Assembly (NCBI GenBank): GCA_963580455.1
Contig: OY756972.1
Coordinates: 6,401,001 to 6,465,000, forward strand
Direction of reading: 5' to 3'
Length of the DNA stretch: 64,000 nucleotides
Source of the DNA: Euonymus europaeus
Lineage: Eukaryota; Streptophyta; Magnoliopsida; Celastrales; Celastraceae
Numbering within the stretch: the first letter of the stretch is position 1; the number at the start of each line of letters is the position of its first letter. Made by a program: the position numbers and the translations under genes. The notes under the pieces are model-generated. The model did not search any database and was not told the DNA's origin. It saw only the letters and a list, made by a program, of their open reading frames with translations. Positions 22,801-34,446 of this stretch are shown here, piece by piece.

Positions 22801-25800
22801 AATGCCATCTTCCTTCCGAAATGGATCCAGTAATTGGAGTTATAATTGGAGTTATTCTCATGTGCACCTTTACAAGCTCCATCGTGGCATGACATCTGCT
22901 GTATGTTCTTGCACCCCTCCCTCCAACACCAATGAACAAATAATGCTCTCATTTTGGTGTGTTTTATATGTTTCTGGGATTTTTTGTTTTGCAGGTGATA
23001 CAAGATATTAGTTTTAGTCATTGTAGTCGATGGATTGAAATTATTTCATCCAGGGGAACTTGTCATATTTTTGCTCTTTCCCCTTTTGGTGGAGAAAATG
23101 TTCTTCAGATGCAGAATTCTGATGGAGATGGACCTTTCATCTCGCCAGTTCTGCCACTACCATGGTGGTCTATTCCATATTTAATGGCAAACCAGCAATC
23201 TTTTTCTTCACCGTCACCAGCATCTGTCACCCTCTCCGTGGTGAGCAGAATAAAATGTAACCACTTGGGTTGGCTTGGTACTGTCAGCAGTGCTGCCTCT
23301 TCTGCAGCAGGAAAGGCCACCATCCCATCAGGTGCAATTGCTGCAATTTTTCACAACTCCGTACGTCATGATTTGCAACCTGATCACTTAAAAAGTGTTA
23401 CTGCCTTAGAGCATCTATTGCTTTTTTCTCCTTCTGGTCATTTAGTTCAATATAAACTTCTATCAGCAATAGGAGGAGAACCGAATGAACCTACTTCAAG
23501 AAATCTGCATGGCTCTTCAGTGCAGATGCAAGATGAGGAGTTAAGAGTGAGAGTCGAGGCTGTGCAGTGGTGGGATGTTTGCAGGAGAGCAGATTGGCCA
23601 GAAAGAGAGGAGTGCATTTCTGGAATTACTCTTGGCAGACAAGAAACTGTGGACATGATCATGGATATTTCCGATTATGAAGATAATAAATCTGAGCATA
23701 AAGAGTCAAAGTCGCAGGAGAGATCTCACTTTTATCTCTCCAATGCAGAGGTTCATGTTAACTCTGGGAGGATACCAGTCTGGCAGAAATCGAATGTATG
23801 TTCCCAATATAATATGAGATGCTCTTATGTCATGTTTATATATTTCTTATGCTTATTTAATGTGTCTTCAGATGCATTTCTATATGATGGCTCCTGTGGG
23901 GACTGGTGAAGTCAATGCCATTGAAGTTCAGGCTGGTGGAGAGATTGAAGTAGAAACAATTCCTGTAAATGAGGTTGAAATTAGGCAGAAAGATCTATTG
24001 CCTGTTCTTGACCATTTTCACAGGGTTCAGTCTGGTTGGAGTAACAGGTAAAACCCTGCTTTTCTGCATTTTGTTGTGTTGACTTTGTTTTCAAATGTAT
24101 TCAAGGTTTTGCTTATGTTGCCTTCAGTTCAATTGGGCACCTCTTTCACTGTTCTATTTTGAGGGAAGTGCACATAAAGCAGAAGATTCTTCCTGTTGAT
24201 TAATATGTGCAGTTTGATTTACCTAAATTATACAGCTCTTAAAAGTGTTCTGGTTGCATCTCTTTGATAGCTGGGAGCAGGGTTGGGACTGTTGGAAATG
24301 AATGTTAGGTGTTGGATTAGGATTTGATTTAACATTTGATCTATTTTAATTCATTTTATATTTTTGTGTCTGTTGTCTCTCCATCTATCTGGTTGGATTC
24401 ATGTAGACTTCTTCGGGAAGTTTTGCTCACTTCGGATCCCTACTTAGAATCTTAAAGTTGGAACGAAAGCACAAGAGTATTTTCCTTGACGTGTCTATAA
24501 TTCTAAAATAAAATGTAACAAAAAGCAATCTACGACATATGTGCTGCACACGCTTTACAAAGTAATAAAGCATGTCAGGATATTGCCATTCTAATGATAA
24601 TTGGATAATTTGTTAAAAGCTTGCCCAGAAGAATATACCTATTTTTTAGCAGTTCCCTTTGTCGCCTTATAATTTGTAGACCACAAAGCATCTGAATTTT
24701 TAAAGTTAAAACTAATGTCTAAAATAATGTTTAGTCCATGTCTTATCTTTTTAGATGTTGTTGAGAAATATGACCATCAGGTCCTTATGAAGGATCATTT
24801 TTGTTAGGCATAGGTGCTGGAGGACACATGCTCACATGTGACCCATCAGAGTGCAACCTAGAGTTCACGATTTCAATTCCTAGAAAAAACCTAGAGGTCA
24901 TAGGTTTTCTTGGAGAAAGAAGTCTGGGCATTATTCCATTTTTTTCTCGGTTTCTTGATAGCTCCTTATTTTGTGTCTGCATTTATGTGTGTGGCTGTCG
25001 AGGATGTAGAAAAGAGAACTGATAGCTCCTTATTTTGTGTGTCTGTATTTATGGGGGATTGTCTAGCATATCTTATTTTCTGATGAACTGATACGCTTGT
25101 ACAAAATACGAAGTTAAAGCAGTGTGTTTTCGAGAATATTCTGTTCTAAAGTCAGTCAGCTGATTGATTTGTACACATATCTATATTCTCTCTTGGGGAA
25201 TTTTTCCTCATTTAATGGCCTTTTTTTCCACCTTCAAATTGAAAATGTTAAACATGGCATTAGAAGATAACCGTGATGAGGGTTCACATTTACTGAGCAG
25301 TAAAATCTTAAATGATATTTAAAAAATACAATTTCTTTGGCACTACCATTAATCTTTGTCTTTTTTTCCTTTCCGGTGTTTCATTGGGGGAAGGTATCCA
25401 ATTTCATCTCCTGATTCTCATCGTGGAAGAGAAAAGTTCTATGAAGGTGCTGCAGTTATCCATTCTAATTTGTTGTCACCTGGTTCAGTTGATAACTCAG
25501 ATGGAGGTATAGCAATCTCTTAAAGTTGTTTGCAATATATTCTTTTAGAAAGATGTAACTTATTTTACTCTTGGCACTGCTGTCAGGGTCATCGATAAAT
25601 TCTTATCCACCCATGTTCCAATCTGGTAATGTGAATACCGGGGAAAAAGGCGCAAATTGCATTTTGGGTAAACCTGCACTGAATTCTCTCTCTCTTAACA
25701 CAGATAGTGGTGTATTTTCTGTCAAAAAATCCACCTTGGACGTCCGCCCGGTGGAGGATTATGATTTTAGAAACAATTTGCCATCTTTAACAAGTGGCCC

Positions 25801-26742
25801 ACTTTCTGAGGGAAGAAACATTGCAAAAGAAGCCCAGTTGTCAAACAGTAGTGGGACTAGTGAAGTTTCAAACATAAGTTCCAACCGCTCAGATTTAAGT
25901 ATGAACCTCATAGATGAGGGCCCAGTTAATGACTCTCCGGATTTTGAGCAGTTTTTTGAGGAAGGTTATCGTAAGGCATCACCTTTGAGCGAATGTCATA
26001 AAACAACTGGAATTGTTACTGATGTGGACAGCAACAGCAGTCCTTGTTATAAAGAAAAAGGCATGGAAGATGGTGACAATGATGACATGCTTGGAGGTGT
26101 TTTTGCCTTCTCTGAAGAAGGTAGGAATCTATAATTTCAGCAGGAGCGTTCTTGTTTTTGTGCTACTGTGAAAAAATACTTGGAATTTCTGCAGATCACT
26201 GCTATTTGGGATATAGCACATGTATAAATGCATTTATCTATATATATATATATATGTTGTGTCTGTTTTTTCTGTGGAAAAAGATGTCTCGTACCATTTC
26301 ATTTAAATTAGGCCCCTTTTGGTAACTTTTAGTACTAGAAACAAAGACATTAACTAATTCTAATTAGACCCAAACTTTGCAGACTGTTCGCATGTGATTG
26401 GTTTACATACGAAAGGGCAGCATATGTTTTCTTATGAATCTTTCTTGAGCTTTATTATACTTTCCAATTCTGTCCTGTGTGCTGTGAGTTTGAACTCCTT
26501 GGTGTACGGTAAAAACTGCATGTAAGATGATTTCCTTTCCTGATAGATTTTCTGCAACCCAGTTATCTAACTTGCTTTTTCGGGTGGCATTTGATCTTTT
26601 CAGAAGTTTCCGTCTCTTGCAACTATATTATTTTCCTTCATAATGAATGCAACCCTTCAAGTTCTGACTTTAGTAGTTTCTAACATTTTTTAATAAACTC
26701 AAAACCATTGATTTGAACATTTTCCTTTTTTTGGCAGGTTGA
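19817..26742 (+). CDS. ATG18h: ATG18h-like autophagy protein (WD40 + BCAS3)
   Basis: Nine coding exons: 19817-19993, 21030-21485, 21791-22234, 22655-22900, 22995-23795, 23872-24047, 25394-25506, 25587-26120 and 26738-26742. All introns are GT-AG and the product is about 983 aa. The N-terminus (NGFIPNSLKFISSCIKTASS), the beta-propeller (LWASFDRLEVGPSSFKRVLL; RAHTSPISALCFDPSGTLL) and the long C-terminal BCAS3 region identify the plant ATG18f/g/h group; wording is closest to ATG18h. ATG18/PROPPIN proteins bind PI3P on forming autophagosomes. The FRRG lipid-binding motif is replaced here by LHRG (KLHRGMTSA), which I believe is usual for the BCAS3-containing members. The start ATG is the first in the frame. 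The last intron splits the penultimate codon; reading through it would add only RNL before a stop. Intron 3 contains a duplicated decoy acceptor. Confidence 0.92.
22380..22660 (+). repeat. Duplicated intron end with decoy splice acceptor
   Basis: Within intron 3, about 22480-22545 resembles 22608-22670: both have GAGAATAAATTGA, a CT-rich stretch ending TTTTGCAG, then GTTATTRTTAAA, which in the second copy begins exon 4. A third stretch near 22385-22410 shares ACCCCTTT..AAGAATAC with 22555-22572. The first acceptor (AG at about 22529-22530) would read into stops, so the second is the productive one. Confidence 0.7.
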
Positions 26743-27770
26743 TGTGTGTATATGTTTAGAGCTTCTGATCAAGTCTTGCTACATATATAACGCTATGCAA
26801 GGGTTGGTCGAAGGTCATCCTCATGGTCTGATTAGATACTAATTGCCATCGGAATTAGAATGCTACTAACTGATAGATGCGAGGAATATATCTTGGCAGA
26901 CGTTAGGGTTGCTTTGGGGCAAACGCCTGGTTCCTACCTCTAATTCTCATGTACATTTTGTATATTGATATCTGTGATACAGCTGCTTTGTTTGGAAAAT
27001 TTATCTTTTTGTTATGCAACATTGTTCATTCTTTAAAAGAAAAAAGACAGGAAAATGAAAGGATAAAAAAAGAATTCGGAAAACGCCGTTTCCTGCATGT
27101 ATTGCATCATGATGTTTGATCTGACTTTCGATAGATGCAGGATCATTGTAAGTTTTCCTTTCATGGTTTTGCATTGTAAGATACAAAATCTGTGTTTGTG
27201 TATCCTGTGGATGTGAAAATAGAGTCGACATTGGATTTGGTTTACATTTGTCTTTGGCCAGTCATATTTTTTGCCACAAAAAGTGTCAGATTCGCTACAG
27301 CTCCCAGCAAAAGTTCTCTCAGCCATCCCAGTGGAAACCTGCCATGGACAGAAATTTTACGTCTATTTGATTGGGAGTATATCTAATAAAGTAAAAATTG
27401 ATATAGAGAGTAATGTCTGAGTATATATGAAACTGTAATGTTTCACTACTGCTTCCAGCAAAAAGTCTCAAAACCTCTCAGCGATTGAAAACCTGTCATG
27501 GCCATAAACTGAGAACATTTCAACAAAATATAACAAACTTTAAGGAGGATAAGTATCCTCAAAGTTCAAGCTTTGCAAAGGCAGAATTATTGCATCAAAT
27601 TGCCAATGCTGCATTCTATCTCAGTTGGCGTTTTGCATATGATCCATGTACTGCATATGCTTCAACACACATACAAAAGGGAACACTCATACATCGCCGT
27701 CTGGAAATGAGTAGAGGGAGTCGGAGAGAGAGAAATGAAATGGAATTTTTTTAATTTTGTTTAAACAAGA
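26743..27770 (+). other. 3' UTR and downstream flank of ATG18h-like gene
   Basis: The 3' UTR probably ends before about 27000. Two related pieces follow (27295-27350 and 27445-27520, both with CAGCAAAA, CTCTCAGC and AAACCTG.CATGG), an old duplication about 150 bp apart. The 89-codon frame at 27485-27754 lies in this duplicated stretch and I do not call it a gene. Confidence 0.4.
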
Positions 27771-27777
27771 CAGAACC

Positions 27778-27807
27778 AGATCTGGCCGTAAATGGACGGC
27801 CAGATCT
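27778..27807. repeat. Perfect 12-bp hairpin
   Basis: AGATCTGGCCGT and its exact reverse complement, separated by AAATGG. A second, weaker hairpin (TCCCGC...GCGGGA, 27812-27837) follows and then CCGCCTAG. The arrangement is compact and GC-rich in AT-rich DNA and probably belongs to a transposable element end. Confidence 0.7.
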
Positions 27808-28108
27808 AAAGTCCCGCATTATAATGTTAAAGCGGGATACCGCCTAGGAGCAGTACCGTATATATATATTTTATTTTATTTTTGAGCTAAATAAGCTCCT
27901 CTAATTTGCGTTTTGAGATAAATAAACTGCTCGCATTGAATTCCGTTAAAATGGCGTTAACCTGGCTTTGACTTGCAATAAACTATATGAAATGAATTTT
28001 TTATTATTTTATATTTACTGACATGGATGGCACGTGGCATAGACAAATATTGTTTATTTAATGAATTGCTAAAACATAAAATGTATGATTTTATATTATA
28101 CATAAGTG

Positions 28109-28452
28109 AATTCTCTAATGAAGTCTTAACTTTTAAATTCACTTTTGAAATTCAAAATATTTTTAAAATTTTAGAAAAATTATATTCGTCTTTTGAACGG
28201 TTTTATGAATCCAACAATATATATTTTGTCCAAAACAAAAATCAAATACAACTTGAAAAGTAGATGAAATGTTATTTTGTTTTATATCCAACAATCTAGA
28301 ATTATCACAGACTTTTCATGTGTAATTTGATTTTTGTTTCAAACAAAATATATATCATTGGATTCGTAAAGTCGATCAAAATAGAACTATTTTTTTTCAG
28401 ATTTTAAATTTTTTATTTTGGATTCCAAAAATTATGACTCATAGGAGAATTC
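28109..28452. repeat. Long imperfect inverted repeat (foldback/MITE-like)
   Basis: The inner arms 28207-28261 and 28311-28365 pair well (GAATCCAAYRATATATATTT, then AACAAAAATCAAAT, then GAAAAGT). The pairing continues weakly outward to GAATTCTC at 28109 and 28452. The total is about 340 bp with a loop near 50 bp. No protein is encoded. A foldback element or MITE is likely, but I found no clear target duplication. Confidence 0.65.
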
Positions 28453-29324
28453 CTCATTATACACATAAGAAATCGATTTTTGTTTATTTATTCTTGTTGA
28501 TTTGGCGATCCATTGAATACGTTCAACTGTGTTTTTGGTGGAGTTGAGTTTGGTTATCTTCATGGAAGTGAAGACTAGGCGCTAGAAGCATACTCATTCT
28601 TGGTGGATTGAGTTGAAGTCAAAATATACACTAAACATGATATACAAGCAAAGTCTTTAGTCAAAAAATAGGGTTGTAATCTCGATTCATTTTAGTGGAT
28701 TGTTTTGAGAGGTTAATCGCTCATAGACTCGAGATTTTTCCCAAGTTGGATTTTCCTCGTAAAAATCGTGGTATTCATTTTACTTTCCGCATTTTATTTT
28801 CCATATTTTATTGACTAACGATCTTGGTAAGGTGCACCAAACTTTCAACATGTAATAGAGATTTTTTATGACTGAATGGTAAACCGTGCCATCAAACATG
28901 ACCATCTTGGAATTATCCATAAAAATATATAAAAAATTTAAAAACCAGTGGCTGTAAAACTACATTAGATGTTGAGCAACCATGAGAAGGAGTAGAGCAT
29001 TTGGGAGAGGGGAGGGAAAATTTGAATGCTATTTGACTGATTCGATTAGTAATTTGTAATACAAGATATTAAGAGAACAATAATTACTCAAAGAAAAAGA
29101 TGGCGATGATGAATAGTAAGGCTTTGTTTATTTCACATTTCAATTATAAATTATAATTTATAAATTATTGAACAATTTCTCTATTAGTATTCTAGGTGAA
29201 AGTGAGTTGTAATTTGTACGGACATTTTCATCGATCATCACATTGTTCAAAATTGAAGCATTGGGTAACAAATATTTTTTATTTCTTGTTTATATATTTA
29301 CACATTCAATTTATTGTATAAATA
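28453..29324. other. AT-rich intergenic DNA
   Basis: No gene seen. The right part may belong to the hAT element that follows, but I could not find its left terminal inverted repeat. Confidence 0.35.
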
Positions 29325-31319
29325 TGGACCCTAGGCATAATATAGCTCACCTCAACACTATTGATGAGGAGGATGTTCTTTTGAGAGAATCCATGGGATC
29401 TCCCTATGATCAAATTCGAAATGAGGGCACATTTATTTCTACTGCTAAAAAAAATCAATTCTAGTAATGTTCGAGAAGTTAAAAGCAAAGTGTAAAATTT
29501 GTGGTAAAGTACTAAGTGGTGCGTCGACTGGAGGTACTAGTCATCTAAAACGTCACACCGAAATATGTAGTCAAAATAGTAATGTAGATATAAGAACAAA
29601 AATGTAATTAAATGTAGACCAAATTGAAAATATTACCATTTTTCAATATGGTGAATTATGTGCGCGTCAAGAGCTTGACGATTATTTGATTAGGGCCGAA
29701 CATCCATTTAATTTTGTTGAAAAACGTGATTTTACTAGTATGGTAAATAGGGGTATTAATCCACAATGTCATCATTTTTCTACTTCAAGTATAAGAAGGG
29801 ATACAATTAATAGATTTACTATTTAATTTATTGATTTGAAGAACTTTTTTACACGTGATTTTGATGAAATTTTTGTCTTACGTCCTATATTTGGACTTCT
29901 GTATAAAAATTGAGTTATTTGTCATTGACTGCTCATTATATTAATGATGACTGGAATTTGAATAAAAAATTGTTAATTTTAAAGTTTTAGAATCTCTTCA
30001 TACTGGATATTATTGCTCATTTAATTTTGTCAAAACTTGAAAATGTAGGAATTAATCAAAAAAATCAATTACATTAGATAATGTTAATAATAACAAATCG
30101 GCACAAAGAGCTTTAAAATATTATCTTAACTTACCTTTAGGTGGAAATTTATTTCATGTTCATTGTTGTGCTCATATTTGTAATTTAATATTACAAGATG
30201 ATTTACCCAGTTTACATAATTCTATTAAAATAATTAGAGATATTGTTAAATGCATTAACTCATATGTTCCGAGATATGAAATATATAAAAATTGTTTTGT
30301 AAAATTAAAAATGAGGAGAAAAAACAATGTTTTAGATGTACTTCACCGGTGGAACTTGACATTTTTACTCCTAAAAGTGACAACAAAATATAGGAGAGTT
30401 GTAGATTTATTTTGTGTGGAAATAAAAGAAAAATATATCAATTATGATATTCAAACCCTTGGTGAATATGATTGAATAATTTTGGAAATTATTAGAGATT
30501 TCTTAGATGTTTTTCATACTTCAATCAAGATATTTTGTTCTATTTATTATCCTTCATAGTGTCGAGTACTTATACAATTAACTAATATTTGTTGCACATT
30601 TTATCGTTATTTACAATTTGATGTTTTTAAAATTTCTTTGATGGCCACAAGTGAAAAGTTTGCAAAATATTTTGATCCCTTACCAACTATATTCGCTATT
30701 GCCGTTGTTATGGATCCTAGATGTTAACTTGATGCATTAGAATTATGGTTAGAAATCATATATGATAATGATGTAGATAAAGTCAAATCACACCTAAATG
30801 AAAGAAACAGTTCTTTCAATCAATTATATGATGAATATAAAATCAATTAGGAGAGCATAGGGTACCATAAAATACTTCTGGTACTAGTTCTTTTTCCTCG
30901 TCTAGTTTCTTAAGAGATTTAGCATTATTAAATAGTAGACAAACTCAATCCTCCTCATCATCTAGTAGGTCAACTTCTGAATTAAAATGGTATCTCGAAC
31001 AACATGTGCTTGATATTGAGGATAATCCTGATTTTGATATATTAGCATGATAGAAAGTACAAGGGTGCAGGTACCCTTTACTCTCCAAAATGGCACGTGA
31101 TCTACCAACTGTTCCAGTTTCGACCGTAGCGTTAGAAACAGCTTTTAATGAAGGTGAGAGAGTTGTGTCACAAACTTGGAACAGCCTTGATCCTTCAACA
31201 TTTGAAGCATTAATCTGTCTTAAATATTGAAGTTTAACAAATCAAAGAATGCGAGAACAAATTCGAGCAACTGAACTAGCTGAAGAGATAAATCAATTAA
31301 AGTTTTCAAGACCAGAATG
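29325..31319 (+). pseudogene. hAT-family transposase pseudogene (BED + hATC)
   Basis: Plus-strand fragments of one hAT transposase. 29325-29464 starts MDPRHNIAHLNTIDEED and hits a stop. About 29468-29610 encodes a BED zinc finger (CKICGKVLSGASTGGTSHLK, then RHTEIC). About 29640-29820 matches the region after it (YGELCARQELDDYLIRAEHP). 30120-30480 continues in the core (HVHCCAHICNLILQDDL). 31085-31319 is the C-terminal dimerisation domain (ARDLPTVPVSTVALETAFNE, then EALICLKY). There are more than ten stops and several frame shifts, so it is dead. GC-rich GGGCCTGGGCC-type sequence at 31790-31850 may be its right subterminal region. Confidence 0.85.
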
Positions 31320-32079
31320 AATTGAAGATAGTTTCATCGATGTTAATGATTAGTCATAAATAATTATGTATTTATTTTATTTGTAATTTAATGAGAGAGA
31401 TGTAAATGATTAATAATTATATTATATATAGGTATCAACCTAATTGAGATGTATATTCAATATCTATGATGCATTTTTACTCTCCAAAAAATTAATTAAA
31501 TGAATAAAAAAATTCTTCAATTATTCAAGTCCAATTTTTTTTTAATTATCCATAAAAATGTTACATATGACAGCATGACACTGACATTGTCGACATTTCT
31601 CAAATTCAATTCTCCATAAAAATTGTAATTTATGTATTTAATAATTTTGATCAAATGATTACGTGTCTATCTTAAAATGATCTTAGGAATCGGATATTAT
31701 TGTCTTATTGGTCCAAATGTCCAATGTTGTCTAATTGTGCAATGAAAATTTTGTCCATGAACATTCATGTGGGTCTAGGCCCAAAGCCTCATTCCGGGCC
31801 TGGGCCAAATCCTGGCTCGGGCTACTAAAAGTCAGGCCGGCAGCTGACGAGGCCTAATCTGGTAAGTGTGAAAGGTGGAAAAATGTCGAAAGAGTGTTAA
31901 TTAAATGATCTGATGAAGCCAAGTGGAAGAAGACAGGCTTTAAAGTCCAATGCAATACAGTGTTGGAGATTTAAAATTTGCTCTACGTATATGGAGATTT
32001 AAAATTTGCTACCAAACTACGACTACAAACTATAAAGAAAGAAAAATCATGGCGTCTCTATAGTATCTGCAAAACAGAG
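31320..32079. other. Flank between hAT and AHP pseudogenes
   Basis: AT-rich, with a GC-rich island at about 31775-31855 that resembles hAT subterminal GGGCC repeats. Near 31965-32015 GGAGATTTAAAATTTGCT occurs twice in tandem. Remains of the AHP promoter would be expected next to 32080. Confidence 0.4.
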
Positions 32080-32706
32080 ATGGCAGGCGTGTTTCAGTTG
32101 CAGAAACAGCTAGTTGAGTACAGAGCATCACTATTCAAAGAAGTTTAGTTTTTTCTTTTCTTTTGAACTACCTAGATGGAGGAGAAGCATATAAAGGGGA
32201 GATCTTCTTCTTCTTCTTCTTCGTTTCTTGTTTTGGTTGAGAAGGGATTTTTGGATGATCAGTTAAACCAACTTTAGCAACTGCAAGATGAGAGCAACCC
32301 AATTTTTCAAGTTGAAGTGGTGTCTCTCTTCTTTCAAGACTCTTAATGAACTTACTAAAGCTCTGTCAGGATTCTTGTTTCTCTTTTCACTTGATTTCTA
32401 ACATTCTTTGCCTTTCTCATAAGTGTTTTGTCTGCCTATGTATTTCACAGGAAGTAGAATATATGCAGAAATGCACCAGTTAACGGGTAGCAGCTCCAGG
32501 TACGAAAATATTAATTTGCTTCTATCACTTGAAGCACAAAACCAAAACAGTTATTGGTGTATCTTACAAAAATATATATCTCTAGAAATAACAGAATTGG
32601 TGCTCAGAGAGCTCAAAGTGTCAGCATCCATTTCCGCAATTTCTACACGAAGCAGAAGATTGAAGGATGCATTCAGCATCCAATTTTGACACTAAAAATC
32701 AGTTAG
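32080..32706 (+). pseudogene. Histidine phosphotransfer protein (AHP) pseudogene
   Basis: Pieces of an AHP1/2/3/5-type cytokinin-signalling phosphorelay protein, in gene order with remnants of introns. Exon 1 is 32080-32142 (MAGVFQLQKQLVEYRASLFK). Exon 2 starts at 32245 (GFLDDQLNQL, stop, QLQDESNP, VVSLFFQDS). A later exon near 32460-32500 encodes MHQLTGSSS around the phospho-histidine, and the last piece from 32623 encodes IGAQRAQSVSIHFRNFY. Damage: TAG at 32275-32277; a short deletion after FFQDS that shifts the frame before LNELTKALS; a lost donor site; Lys to Thr in the conserved HQLKGSS; and a C-terminus ending about 40 residues early. Working AHPs pass phosphate from sensor histidine kinases to response regulators. 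Confidence 0.82.
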
Positions 32707-32888
32707 CAAAGTCGATCAAACGCAGAAGGTCTCGCTGCATTTGTCCTAAGAAAATTAAGCTTAGGAAAAAAAATCACGACCATTTATAGTTCCATATTCC
32801 AATCCATTTGCAAATTTGTATCAGACACACAATCTGCAAAGCCTTAATAAACAGAATGGACTCAACTAACAGGCTACTGAAATCAAAA

Positions 32889-34377
32889 CTATTCCGGATT
32901 CAACATGCTCTCGCGTAACTTCTGAAGGGCCTCTACTTTGGCTGCCAGTGGCTTCAATTTTTCAACCAGTTCCATGACCTCAACGCGGTAATTTTCAATG
33001 GCCTCATCGATTTTTGCAATGCTCCAATCTACTGCCTGAGTTTCTTTCCCTTTAGTGCTGTTTTCCTTATCAGAATCAGGTGCTGCAGTTCTTGGCTCAT
33101 CTTCTATTTCTTTTCCCTCAGCTGTGCTGCCGGAAGGCAACTGCGATGTAGATGCTTCAAGTTCTTTTCGTTCCTGATAATGCAAACAAGGTAAGCCATA
33201 TATGTCAACTGTTTTCAAATTCGAATAAAAGCAATTGCTAAACTTCACAGATACATACCTCTGATAGCAGGCATTCAATGTGAATAACATATGTGCACTT
33301 CTGACAGTAATAAACATGATGGTTTGGATTCCTTTCATTCTCACAAGCATCACAGTAATACTCTCCCGAATCATCTTCCACGAACGAATCGATAAGCATT
33401 AGAGGATGCGAATGGTACTTATGTTTGACAGTAGTTGGAATTGGTACACATTCCAGATGTAGATTGCAATTGCACTCTAAACAGCGATAGAAGGAACCAT
33501 CACAGACCCGACGACATGCATTGCACTGGAAAGTTCCATTGATATATTTGGCTTCAAAGTAAAAAAGACTGTGCTCGTGGATCTTATGCCTTAATGGAGG
33601 CGTTAAGGTCTTCGCGCATTGGATATGGAAATGAAGTTTGCATCCATAACAAGTATAATTGACACGCTTGATTTGCCATTGACAGGCTTTGCAATAACAG
33701 TACTCCAAAGGTACTAAGCCGTAAAGATCGTGCTGTGGATGGTAAGAGCATTTTACTTCCCTAGGCATCTCAAAACATGACTGGTGGAGGAAGTAACTGC
33801 AACTGGGGCAACAATAAGCTGCGCCGGAGAGAGGTAGCTCGCAACCATTGCAAATGATTCTTAATTCCTCCTTACAATTGCAGAAAAACAGTCTATGTTC
33901 ATGACTGAAATGCTTCTTGATTTCCATATCTTTCTCTTTTGGTGGTTTGGTTTTACGAATGTTTGTTTTTGAGGTAGCAGTACCACACTTAACATCAAGA
34001 CTAAAGAGGCAGAGCTCACAGTGGTAGACCATGCCAGAGCAAATGTCATTGCATCCATCACAGACAAAGAGCTTGTGGAAGGGATGTTCGCGCTCTAACG
34101 ATAGAGGGTGTTGCGAGTGCAGAGGATGGTGCAATTCAAAAGGCACTTGTACACATGATTTATGGAGCTGAAACTCACATTTTGGATAGAACTTACATTG
34201 ATATGTTGGAGTCTCAGATATGGGTTCATTGCAAGCACCACACCAACCATGAGAAATAATACCCTTAAAGATCAAGAAATGAATGTGACTGATATGAAAT
34301 ACTTCCTCCTCCTCCTTCTCCTTCTCTTTCTTCTCCTCCTCCTCCTCCTCCTCCTCCTTCTCCTTCTCCTTCTCCAT
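32889..34377 (-). CDS. DC1-domain (C1-like zinc finger) protein
   Basis: Two exons on the minus strand, 34377-33259 and 33173-32889, joined by an 85-bp GT-AG intron: 467 aa. The protein is built of repeated C1-like modules with HxxxH/CxxC spacing (CGACNEPI, CDGCNDICSG, CNGCELPLSGAAY, CKACQWQ, CNACRRVCDGSFY, CDACENERN), about five or six DC1 units, typical of the large plant family binding zinc and perhaps lipids. Exon 2 encodes a charged tail with a coiled coil (IDEAIENYRVEVMELVEKLK). The N-terminus is a Glu/Lys-rich run encoded by a CTC/CTT trinucleotide repeat. I chose ATG 34377 (MEKEKEK); an in-frame ATG at 34446 would add 23 residues. Function in the cell is unknown; relatives act in stress and hormone responses. 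Confidence 0.85.
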
Positions 34378-34446
34378 CTGTGTTGTAGTTGTAAATTTGT
34401 AATTAGTGCAGGCAAAAACTTTATACCTTGAATCCCTTATCTGCAA

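Noticed and set aside
24801..25022. Open frame within intron 6 of the ATG18h-like gene as an extra exon
   Set aside because: Exons 6 and 7 join in frame without it, and it ends in a region with a small internal duplication (TGATAGCTCCTTATTTTGTG twice).
33861..34431. Poly-leucine frame (plus) and a 68-codon minus frame in the DC1 gene
   Set aside because: Shadow frames. The leucine run is the antisense of the Glu-coding trinucleotide repeat.
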